NCBI GenBank assembly: GCA_002731375.1
Contig: PCBT01000090.1
Span: 1-36,111 of the forward strand
Direction: 5' to 3'
Length of the DNA stretch: 36,111 bases
Source of the DNA: Rhodospirillaceae bacterium
Lineage (GTDB): Bacteria; Pseudomonadota; Alphaproteobacteria; GCA-2731375
Shown: positions 23,473 to 30,291 of the stretch, piece by piece
Numbering within the stretch: the stretch's first letter is position 1
Layout: each line of letters starts with the position of its first letter
The notes under the pieces: generated by a model
Told to the model about the DNA's origin: nothing
The model's database searches: none
The model's input: the letters and a program-made list of their open reading frames with translations, nothing else
Program-made: the position numbers and the translations under genes

Positions 23473-24537
23473 TCAGGCCAATGCGGGCCAATCAATACGC
23501 GCCGGATCGATACGCTGGGGCGCCATAAAATATAAGGTCATTCCCGGACCGACAGATGCATCCAACGACGCGTTCAATATTAGATCGTCCCCCAAGGTAC
23601 TATTTGCAACGCCAAACAACGTAGCTTCGTGTTTGCTCTTCAACTCCGTGAAGAGCGCCCCATAGGTGACCGGGACGGCATCGTGGGGTACTTGCAGGCT
23701 GAATTGGGTCGGGCCTTCCAAGGTCGATAACAGTTGGCGTTGGACCCGGCTTGACCCAGGATCCTGTGCCGAGCGGACCATCATCTCGATGGAAAGCGAA
23801 ACATTGGCTTCAGCGCGGGAGCAGTGGGCCTTTAGCAGATCGGCAAAACTCTGCTGGTCGAAATACGCAACGATATGAGCCCCCCCATTGACCGCCGCCG
23901 CGCCCAAGGCTGCCGCTAGGGTTTCGTTGTCATCACGTCCAAAGGCGATGACAAATACCGCATTTGCCACGGCGGCGCGTTTTAAAAGATCCGGAGTGTT
24001 TAGGGCAGCAGCGCGCACGAAACGGACCTGATCGGGCATAGGGTTTTCCATGGTTTCGGCGCAGCAAAGGACAATCTCGCGTTTATCGTCGCCCTGTCCG
24101 CCGAGGATATGATCGACCATCCGCTGGGTGCGCACATCATGCCAACCCAGAATGACAACGTGTCCCGACAAATTTTCGTAATTCGCTAATCCACGCAATC
24201 TTTTCCTCCACTTCTCGGAAAACTGCTGCACGATCTTCGCAATGATCGTTGTGAAAAGGGCGATACCGCCGGGCATGACCCAGATTGTTGCGACGACGCG
24301 CCCGGCAGCGGTGGTTGGTGAATAGTCGCCGTATCCGACCGTCGTTGCCGTAGTGGCATAGAAGTACCAAAAAATTTCACCGCTGGCGATTTTCTCACCA
24401 CCGACAAACGCGATCAGGCCCCATGAAGTGGCAAAATGAATAAACGTCATCGTCAGGACCGTGTCCCAACTAAGGCTTGAAATCCGGTTGTATAAACGTC
24501 TTGCGACGCGCGACAATATTAAGTGCATGGCCGGCAT
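23473..24537 (-). CDS. Two-TM potassium channel with RCK/TrkA domain
   Basis: A 354-residue protein. Two membrane helices (about 25-46 and 82-103) flank a pore loop with TVGYGD at residues 66-71, the K+ selectivity filter. From about residue 124 (SGHVVILGWHDVRTQRMVDHIL) it continues as a Rossmann-like RCK/TrkA-N gating domain, and a C-terminal TrkA-C-like part follows. It is the first gene of the minus-strand unit with DUF2491, DUF350 and DUF1190. Such channels with yjf/pspA clusters suggest ion flux across a stressed membrane. The ATG at 24537 or 24528 could be used; both lack a strong ribosome site. Confidence 0.9.
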   Translation of the reverse strand: MPAMHLILSRVARRLYNRISSLSWDTVLTMTFIHFATSWGLIAFVGGEKIASGEIFWYFYATTATTVGYGDYSPTTAAGRVVATIWVMPGGIALFTTIIAKIVQQFSEKWRKRLRGLANYENLSGHVVILGWHDVRTQRMVDHILGGQGDDKREIVLCCAETMENPMPDQVRFVRAAALNTPDLLKRAAVANAVFVIAFGRDDNETLAAALGAAAVNGGAHIVAYFDQQSFADLLKAHCSRAEANVSLSIEMMVRSAQDPGSSRVQRQLLSTLEGPTQFSLQVPHDAVPVTYGALFTELKSKHEATLFGVANSTLGDDLILNASLDASVGPGMTLYFMAPQRIDPARIDWPALA

Positions 24538-24579
24538 CCAACCGCATGTGCCAGTTTTTGCAAATTGCCTCTCAATTCA

Positions 24580-24688
24580 CCAGTCACTGGATTTTCGTTA
24601 ACCTAGTGAGCAGAGCATAGGTCATACTTCTTAGCAAACAAGCGTTTCGGCTATTGCAATTAGTTTTACATGTAACATATTACATGTA
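24580..24688. promoter_or_regulatory. Divergent operator/promoter region of the yjf-like units
   Basis: The gap between the channel gene and yjfI has a perfect inverted repeat with arms TACATGTAA and TTACATGTA around CATA (24667-24688). It lies 23 bases upstream of the yjfI ATG. A TTGCAA (24654-24659) and ATATTA (24677-24682), 17 bases apart, could be -35 and -10 hexamers, which puts the -10 inside the palindrome, a position for repression. A second short palindrome, CCAGT-C-ACTGG, is at 24580-24590, nearer the channel gene. The YjfI-like N-terminus is a candidate binder (inference). Confidence 0.6.
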
Positions 24689-24710
24689 TAGAAACGAGCG
24701 GTGTTGTTTT

Positions 24711-25343
24711 ATGCCAACGAAATCGTCCTATTATCAATCCCGGTACCGCGCCCGTTTGCGGGAAAAAGGCTATGTAAAACGGGAAATTTGGATACCGCCG
24801 GAATATACCAAAGCACTGAAAGACTGTGAAAAGGCGCTACGCATGGGCGTTTCACCTATCATATCGACACCCCCACCGATGACTGCAGCGGAGAGCGAAA
24901 TGAGCAACGACGAAATCTGGACCACGGAAACATTGCATGGGGCGCTGGCGCAATCGGATGCCGCCGCCGAGGATGCAATTAAGGTGGAATTGGTCGCGGG
25001 CATCGACCCCGGGATTCTCATTACCATGACGGAATTCGGCGACCTGCCGCTTCTGATGAGCGTGAGCGGCAGTCAAATCCTGGTCGAAACCTTGCTTTGG
25101 CCCGTTGATGAGGTTGTCGATACGGCGGCTTTCAACGACTTGATCTTGAGGACGCACATGCTGCTGCCATTATCGACATTTGGCATTGGCCAGGGACCCG
25201 ATGGCAAGGACTACTACGAAATGTTCGGCTCGTTAAGTGCCAGTTCGAAATTGACATCCGTCCTATTTGAGATCGAGACCTTGGCCGACAACGCCATGCA
25301 GACGGCCGAGGCCTATCAAACAGAGCTGAAGGTTTCCGCGTGA
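24711..25343 (+). CDS. yjfI: YjfI-like DUF2170 protein with RHH-like N-terminus
   Basis: A 210-residue protein. Residues about 70-205 match DUF2170: KVELVAGIDPGILITMTEFGDLPLLMSVSGSQILVETLLWPVDEV and the LLPLSTFGI segment. Residues 1-46 are extra compared with E. coli YjfI (DUF2170 only, about 130 aa). The pattern SRYRARLREKGYVKREIWIPPEY resembles the basic ribbon-helix-helix-type N-terminus of MazE-like antitoxins (DUF3018: R-RxRLRxxGxRPxxIWVPD). A linker of Pro/Thr joins them. The palindrome just upstream is a natural target, so the protein may be the local regulator (inference). The ATG at 24711 has no strong ribosome site; 24684 is an alternative, but it lies inside the palindrome. Confidence 0.8.
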   Translation: MPTKSSYYQSRYRARLREKGYVKREIWIPPEYTKALKDCEKALRMGVSPIISTPPPMTAAESEMSNDEIWTTETLHGALAQSDAAAEDAIKVELVAGIDPGILITMTEFGDLPLLMSVSGSQILVETLLWPVDEVVDTAAFNDLILRTHMLLPLSTFGIGQGPDGKDYYEMFGSLSASSKLTSVLFEIETLADNAMQTAEAYQTELKVSA

Positions 25344-25394
25344 CCGCCAGCCAGCCAGGCTACATCTGATGCATATGAAAAAGGAGACATCATC

Positions 25395-26087
25395 ATGAGT
25401 ATTTGGGCAAAAGTCGCCACCGCCATCCGGGGTGGGGCCAGCGAAGCCGGCGAGGCGATTGTCGACAATCAGGCCTTGCGCATCCTGGACCAGGAAATCC
25501 GGGACGCCGACAATGGGTTGAGTAAATCAAAAGGCGCGCTGACAGGCATCATCGCCAAGCGAAAATTGGCCGACAAGAAAGTCGGCAGCCTGAAATCGTC
25601 ACTGACGGAATATGATGGCTATGCCATGCAGGCACTGGACAAGGGCGACGATAGTTTGGCCGTGGAAATCGCTGAGAAAATTGCCGGCCTTGAAACAGAA
25701 CTACTAGGCGAGGAAGGCTTGGCAAAGTCCTTTGCCGACAGCGAAGGACAGCTCCGCAAGACGGTCGCACAAACCGAAGCGAACCTGAAACGCCTGAAAC
25801 AACAGGTTGATACGGTCAAGGCGACCGAGGTCGTGCAGAAGTCCCAGGCTGCGGTGGCCGCCCGGCATTCAGGCGTGGGTTCAAGCATGGGCAGCGCGCT
25901 GGAAAGCTTGGAAAGATTAAAGACCAAACAGGCCGAGCGGGCGGCTAAATTCGAAGCGGCCAGTGAACTGGCGGAATCTACCGAGGAAGTCAGCCTGGAC
26001 GCCAAACTGAAAGCCGCCGGCATCGTTGACGGTGGCGCCAGCGGCGGAGATGTGTTGGCCCGATTAAAGGCGAAGCGTGGCGGTTAG
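25395..26087 (+). CDS. yjfJ: PspA/IM30-family protein (YjfJ-like)
   Basis: A 230-residue, almost all-helical protein with long coiled-coil heptads (about 25-150) and the PspA-like AIRGGASEAGEAIVDNQALRILDQEIRDADNGL start. The C-terminal ESLERLKTKQAERAAKFEAASEL and the ending DVLARLKAKRGG match E. coli YjfJ closely. PspA/IM30 proteins oligomerise on the inner face of the cytoplasmic membrane and protect it from leakage. An AAGGAG ribosome site precedes the ATG. It is the second gene after yjfI and the key evidence that this cluster acts at the membrane. Confidence 0.9.
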   Translation: MSIWAKVATAIRGGASEAGEAIVDNQALRILDQEIRDADNGLSKSKGALTGIIAKRKLADKKVGSLKSSLTEYDGYAMQALDKGDDSLAVEIAEKIAGLETELLGEEGLAKSFADSEGQLRKTVAQTEANLKRLKQQVDTVKATEVVQKSQAAVAARHSGVGSSMGSALESLERLKTKQAERAAKFEAASELAESTEEVSLDAKLKAAGIVDGGASGGDVLARLKAKRGG

Positions 26088-26145
26088 AGAACCCGGGATC
26101 GGCGGGCCAGCCCCGCTTCGCCCTGACACCGAAAAAGATCGCAGA

Positions 26146-27321
26146 ATGCATCGTGTCCCAGTCATGCAACGGCCCGGTCTGGCGGAAACAGCCCGAGCCC
26201 ATGGTTATGAGCACCATACCCACGGCGGGGTGCCCTATTGGGAAGAAACCGCATACTATCGCTTCACCCTGAAGCAAATCGAGGACGACTTTGAAAGGCC
26301 GGCGACAGAAATCGACGGCATGTGCTTCGAACTGCTAGACCAATCCCTCCGCGACGAAACGGTCTATCAACGATTGTGCATTCCCGAGGCCTATTGGGAC
26401 TATGTCGCCAACAGTTGGCGGCAGCGGGACAAGGATCTCTATGGCCGGATGGATTTTTCCTATGACGGGACCGCCCCCGCCAAACTGTTGGAATACAACG
26501 CCGATACCCCCACCACCCTATACGAATCGTCGGTCTTTCAATGGCTCTGGCTTGAAGACGCCAAGGCGGCCGGCCTCATACCTCAGAGCAGCGATCAAGC
26601 CGCGGAAATCCATGAGCACCTGGTCTCGGCCTTCGAGAATACGAGGACCGAAGGGTTATTGCACCTCGCCTGTATGCGCGACATGGAAGATGACCGCGAA
26701 ACCGTCAAATATTTGGAGGAATGCGCCCAGGAGGCCGGCCTGAAAACGGATTTTCTGGCCATGCGCGACATTGGTATTGATAAGGACGGCCTTTTTACGG
26801 ACCTGGAAGACCGGGTCATCGCTGATCTATTCAAACTCTACCCCTGGGAATGGATCATGGCGGAGGAGTTCGGCCGTTATCTGACGACCTCGGGTGTGCG
26901 GTTTCTTGAACCACCCTGGAAGGCGGTGCTGTCCAATAAAGGCCTGCTGCCGCTGTTGTGGGAGAAATTTGAAGGTCATCCATATTTATTACCAGCCTAT
27001 TTCGAGGGTGATGCCAAGGTGGCCAATCTTACCGGCGACTACGTCCGAAAGCCCCTATTGTCGCGCCAGGGTGCCAATATCGAAATTGTGCGGCGCGGGA
27101 AAACGGCGGACCGCACCAAACATGTCCATAGCGAGGGAGACTATGGCGGCGAGGGTCATATCGTGCAGGCCTTTCATCCACTACCCGCCTTCGATGGAAA
27201 ATATCCCGTAATGGGATGCTGGATGGTTGCGGGGCAACCCGCCGGCATTTCTATTCGAGAGGGCGAAACTTTGATTACGAACGGCGAGGCAAATTCTATC
27301 CCACATGTTATTCTGGACTAG
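26146..27321 (+). CDS. Glutathionylspermidine synthase-like ATP-grasp ligase (YgiC/YjfC-like)
   Basis: A 391-residue protein that aligns by eye along its whole length with the C-terminal synthetase half of glutathionylspermidine synthase and with E. coli YgiC/YjfC. Marks are SLYGRMDFSYDG, KLLEYNADTPTTLYESSVFQW (substrate and metal loop), KLYPWEW, WKAVLSNKGLLPLLWE, YVRKPLLSRQGANI (ATP lysine) and the end GISIREGETLITN. The amidase half of the bifunctional enzyme is absent, as in YgiC/YjfC. The ATG at 26146 matches the family start; the frame continues upstream into the yjfJ end. In E. coli these genes are suspected ligases joining an amine to a peptide or protein, with the substrate unknown. 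The decarboxylase gene follows after 27 bases. Confidence 0.88.
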   Translation: MHRVPVMQRPGLAETARAHGYEHHTHGGVPYWEETAYYRFTLKQIEDDFERPATEIDGMCFELLDQSLRDETVYQRLCIPEAYWDYVANSWRQRDKDLYGRMDFSYDGTAPAKLLEYNADTPTTLYESSVFQWLWLEDAKAAGLIPQSSDQAAEIHEHLVSAFENTRTEGLLHLACMRDMEDDRETVKYLEECAQEAGLKTDFLAMRDIGIDKDGLFTDLEDRVIADLFKLYPWEWIMAEEFGRYLTTSGVRFLEPPWKAVLSNKGLLPLLWEKFEGHPYLLPAYFEGDAKVANLTGDYVRKPLLSRQGANIEIVRRGKTADRTKHVHSEGDYGGEGHIVQAFHPLPAFDGKYPVMGCWMVAGQPAGISIREGETLITNGEANSIPHVILD

Positions 27322-27348
27322 TGATGAATTCTGCAAGGGGCGGGAAAT

Positions 27349-28512
27349 ATGACCGGGGCCAATGAACTTGAAACGCCGGCTTTCGTGACTGACGAGAAGG
27401 TTTTGCAAAAAGACCTAGCATTGCTGCGCGATGTGGCGGATCAAGCATCATGTAAACTGCTCTATTCGCCCAAAGCCAGTGTCCTTTCGACGGTCCTGCA
27501 AAATATTGCGGGACAGGTGGATGGGTTCGCCTGCAGCTCACCCTATGAACTTCGGCTACTGGACCAGCTACGCAACGGCAGGCAGTCATTGCATTTGGTC
27601 AGTCCGTTGATCAAGTTGGAAACATTGGCGGCATTCGGTGGGCGTCTCGACTATCTCACCGTAAATTCTTTGTCCCAATGGGAATTCGTGCGCGCCTCCG
27701 TTTCGCCCAACACCCATGTCGGTCTCCGGGTGAACCCACAGCTTTCCTTCATCCGCGATGCCCGCTACGATCCCTGCCGGCACCAATCAAAGCTGGGGGT
27801 GCCCGCAAGCAAATTGGCCGGTCTCGCAGCCACGGGCAGGACGGTACTGCGCGGTATCACGGGCCTTCATTTTCATAACAATTGTGAAGGCACGGACTTC
27901 GCCAATCTTCTTGCCACCGCTCGACATATCGAAAATGTCATCCCGGAACTTTTACATCAGGTCGAGTGGATCAATATTGGCGGCGGCTATCTGTTTGACC
28001 AGACAAGCAACTACACTGATTTCCAAGCGGCCGTGGCCATCTTCCGCGAAGTCTTCGGTCTTGAGGTGTTCATGGAGCCGGGTGCGGCGGCGGTGCGCCG
28101 CAGCGGCACTATCGAAGCGACGGTGCATGATATTTTCAACAGCGACAATAGCCAGATAGCCATCCTGGACACCACGGTCAATCACATGCCGGAAGTCTTT
28201 GAGTTCCAGTTCGAACCCGATGTCCTGGGGCACATTGACGGCGGCCTCCATTCCTACACATTGGCGGGATGCACATGTATGGCAGGCGATGTGTTCGGCC
28301 AGTATTCATTCGACAAGCCTTTGACGATTGGCGCGCGGCTTAAATTCCTCAACATGGGCGCCTATACTATGTCAAAGGCCCACAGGTTCAATGGCGTTGC
28401 CTTGCCGACCGTCTACGGCTGTCAGCCGAATGGTTCGCTGGAGAAAGTCGAGGCCGATAGCTTCGATGAATTCGTCCGGCATAAGGGGAGTTTCCACGTT
28501 GCAGTTGCATGA
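27349..28512 (+). CDS. nspC: Carboxynorspermidine-decarboxylase-like PLP enzyme
   Basis: A 387-residue fold-III PLP decarboxylase. CKLLYSPKAS places the Schiff-base lysine at K42; GLHFHNNCE (172-180) holds the ring-stacking His; GGGYL (211-215) and EPGAA (243-247) bind phosphate and PLP. GCTCMAGDVFGQYSF supplies the catalytic cysteine C310 on the other subunit, and GAYTMSKAHRFNG closes the site. These are the marks of carboxynorspermidine/carboxyspermidine decarboxylase, which makes norspermidine or spermidine. A carboxy(nor)spermidine dehydrogenase, its usual partner, is not in the window. The substrate could therefore be imported or made elsewhere, or differ. The ligase precedes it and DUF3326 follows. 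Confidence 0.85.
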   Translation: MTGANELETPAFVTDEKVLQKDLALLRDVADQASCKLLYSPKASVLSTVLQNIAGQVDGFACSSPYELRLLDQLRNGRQSLHLVSPLIKLETLAAFGGRLDYLTVNSLSQWEFVRASVSPNTHVGLRVNPQLSFIRDARYDPCRHQSKLGVPASKLAGLAATGRTVLRGITGLHFHNNCEGTDFANLLATARHIENVIPELLHQVEWINIGGGYLFDQTSNYTDFQAAVAIFREVFGLEVFMEPGAAAVRRSGTIEATVHDIFNSDNSQIAILDTTVNHMPEVFEFQFEPDVLGHIDGGLHSYTLAGCTCMAGDVFGQYSFDKPLTIGARLKFLNMGAYTMSKAHRFNGVALPTVYGCQPNGSLEKVEADSFDEFVRHKGSFHVAVA

Positions 28513-29884
28513 AAAGTCAATCACCCTTCCCAGCTCACCCAATCATCGTGGGCTCATTCAGCACTTCGAATCTGCCCTGCGCCATGGCTACGCCGCTGGC
28601 GCAACGCCGCTTTACCCCGGCGCAGCAGACATCCCTGTACGGTTGGCCGTAACCTCGTTTGATGGCAGCGCATACTCCTGCGAGATCGGTTATCTGACCG
28701 GCGCGGATCATAGCCTCGCCGAGGGCCTTCAATCCATATTCGCATTCAAACAAAGAAATGGCATAAACGCTGAAGAATTCAACGCGGTCTATATCGTACC
28801 TACCGGGATCGGCGCCGAGGTTGGCGGCCATGCGGGCGATGCCAGCCCGGCGGCGCAGCTATTGGCGTCTTGCTGTGATCGTCTGATTACCCACCCAAAC
28901 GTGGTCAACGCATCCGACATGAACGAGATGCCGGCCAACGCCGAATATGTGGAAGGCAGCGTTCTCTGCCGCCTGTTGATGGGCACCGCCGGACTGGACG
29001 CGGTGCGGGCCAACCGTGTTCTGGTGGTGTTTGATAGCCAGACGGACGGGATGATTGAAAACCTGGTCTTGAACACGGTGGAATCCGCCCGCAGCACATA
29101 TGGGCTTGATTGTGCTGGTATCTATAAAATGGCCCCCCCGCTTGAGCTAACGGCCTTATCCTCGCCGGCCGGGAGGGCCGTCGGTTCGGGGCGGAATATC
29201 CATAAACTTTTTGATTTGCTCAGAGAGACGGCTGGCGACTATGACGCAGTTGCCATCTCCAGCCTCATTGGAGTGCCCGACGGCTTTCACGAAAAATATT
29301 TCAACAGTGCGGGCAGCATGATCAATCCCTGGGGCGGCGTCGAAGCCATGTTGACCCATGCCGTTTCCCATTATTTCAACGTGCCATCAGCCCATGCACC
29401 GATGATAGAATCCCGTGAGATCTTGAACGAAGACTCCGGCCGGGTCGATCCGCGCATGGCAGCGGAGGCCATTTCATCATCGTTTTTTCAATGCGTCCTG
29501 AAAGGCTTGAAACAGTCCCCTCGAATAGTAACGGATCCGAACCAGATGACCGCAGGCGGCGTCCTAACCGCCCGGGATATATCTTGCCTGATAATACCGG
29601 AGGGATGTATCGGCTTGCCCACCCTCGGTGCCCTTGAGCAGGGAATCACGGTCATAGCGGTGCGCGAGGGCAGCGGCCTTACGGCGGGGGAGTTGAGCCA
29701 CTTGCCGTGGCGGGACAATCAGTTTTTCGTTGCTGAAAACTATTGGGAGGCAGCCGGTGTATTGAGCGCGCTACGGGCCGGCATCGCGCCAAACTCAATC
29801 CGGCGTCCATTTCCGAAGCTAGAGGTCAAAACCTGGCGAGATGCCGACCCGCTGAATGCAACCATTCCCCGCCGCCGGCAATAG
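28499..29884 (+). CDS. DUF3326 protein with N-terminal extension
   Basis: A 461-residue protein. From about residue 97 it matches DUF3326: VYIVPTGIGAEVGGHAGDASPAAQLLASCCDRLITHPNVVN, then EYVEGSVLCRLLMG, GVEAMLTHAVSHYFNVPSAHAPM and AEAISSSFFQCVLKGL, ending VIPEGCIGLPTLGALEQGITVIAV. DUF3326 proteins are widespread in cyanobacteria and plants with no known reaction. Here about 95 residues precede the domain. The frame starts inside the decarboxylase gene; a TTG at 28499 with AAGGGGAG 9 bases upstream is the best start and overlaps the decarboxylase by 14 bases, so the two are translationally coupled. The fixed order suggests it acts next in the pathway. Confidence 0.82.
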   Translation: MQLHEKSITLPSSPNHRGLIQHFESALRHGYAAGATPLYPGAADIPVRLAVTSFDGSAYSCEIGYLTGADHSLAEGLQSIFAFKQRNGINAEEFNAVYIVPTGIGAEVGGHAGDASPAAQLLASCCDRLITHPNVVNASDMNEMPANAEYVEGSVLCRLLMGTAGLDAVRANRVLVVFDSQTDGMIENLVLNTVESARSTYGLDCAGIYKMAPPLELTALSSPAGRAVGSGRNIHKLFDLLRETAGDYDAVAISSLIGVPDGFHEKYFNSAGSMINPWGGVEAMLTHAVSHYFNVPSAHAPMIESREILNEDSGRVDPRMAAEAISSSFFQCVLKGLKQSPRIVTDPNQMTAGGVLTARDISCLIIPEGCIGLPTLGALEQGITVIAVREGSGLTAGELSHLPWRDNQFFVAENYWEAAGVLSALRAGIAPNSIRRPFPKLEVKTWRDADPLNATIPRRRQ

Positions 29885-29891
29885 CACCTAG

Positions 29892-29951
29892 CAGGCTGCT
29901 GAAAAACCGTTTTGGCGACTGAATTGGCGCCATTCCCGCGAAAGCGAGAAC
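29892..29951 (+). repeat. IS-end-like sequence and REP-like palindrome
   Basis: Just after the DUF3326 stop, CAGGCTGCTGAAAAACCG (29892-29909) looks like a terminal inverted repeat of IS5/IS1182-type elements. At 29932-29951, ATTCCCGCGAAAGCGAGAAC is the well-known proteobacterial intergenic palindrome (usually TTCCCGC-GAAA-GCGGGAA), with one mismatch in the stem. Together they mark insertion debris. Confidence 0.5.
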
Positions 29952-29966
29952 CCAGATTTGGTGCGA

Positions 29967-30104
29967 GTTACCAAGGAGGACACCACAATCGTCGGCGGTG
30001 CCGGCGACAAGGCGGGCGTCGAAGGCCGCTGCCGCCAGGGTCGGGCCCAAATCGAGGAAACGTCTTCTGACTATGATCGCGAAAAGATGCAAGACCGCCT
30101 GGCG
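29967..30104 (+). pseudogene. groEL internal fragment
   Basis: Forty-six codons read [17 protein letters not shown], then a segment with RAQIEET, and [14 protein letters not shown]. This is the intermediate-to-equatorial region of GroEL (about residues 324-370 in E. coli numbering). The start and the rest of the chaperonin are absent; the frame runs on for some codons into unrelated sequence. It sits between IS-like debris and another copy of the interspersed repeat, so it probably came in by recombination or transposition. Confidence 0.75.
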
Positions 30105-30170
30105 CTTTTCCGATGCCAACCGACAGTGCAGGTGGAAATATCACGGCGGAAGGGCGTCCGAAAACCTCTA

Positions 30171-30208
30171 CAAAACCAGACTGTTAGGATTCCCTAATCT
30201 ATAGCGCC
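30171..30208 (+). repeat. Interspersed element, copy 2
   Basis: AAAACCAGACTGTTAGG followed by ATTCCCTAATCTATAGCGCC is about 80% identical over 27 bases with copy 1 and similar to copy 3. TTAGG-N4-CCTAA is an internal inverted repeat. In frame it reads KTRLLGFPN and stops soon after. Confidence 0.5.
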
Positions 30209-30239
30209 TCGCCAACGCGTCATGGCACCCGAGTGCCAC

Positions 30240-30260
30240 GGGGTGGGTGCCACCCACCCC
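30240..30260. other. GC-rich hairpin between convergent genes
   Basis: Arms GGGGTGGGT and ACCCACCCC with a GCC loop form a 9-bp perfect stem, just beyond the 3' end of the aminotransferase (stop at 30292) and 355 bases after DUF3326. No T-run follows on either strand, so it is at best a weak or factor-assisted terminator. Confidence 0.4.
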
Positions 30261-30291
30261 ATCATGATCGGCATGTCATGAGCAGAAGTGA

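Noticed and set aside
26077-26145. Longer N-terminus for the GSP-synthase-like ligase
   Set aside because: The extra 23 codons overlap the yjfJ end and lack similarity to YgiC/YjfC, whose start matches the ATG at 26146.
28328-28498. The first 57 codons of the frame containing DUF3326
   Set aside because: They lie inside the decarboxylase gene in another frame and have an Arg/Ser-rich composition typical of shadow frames; TTG 28499 has the ribosome site.
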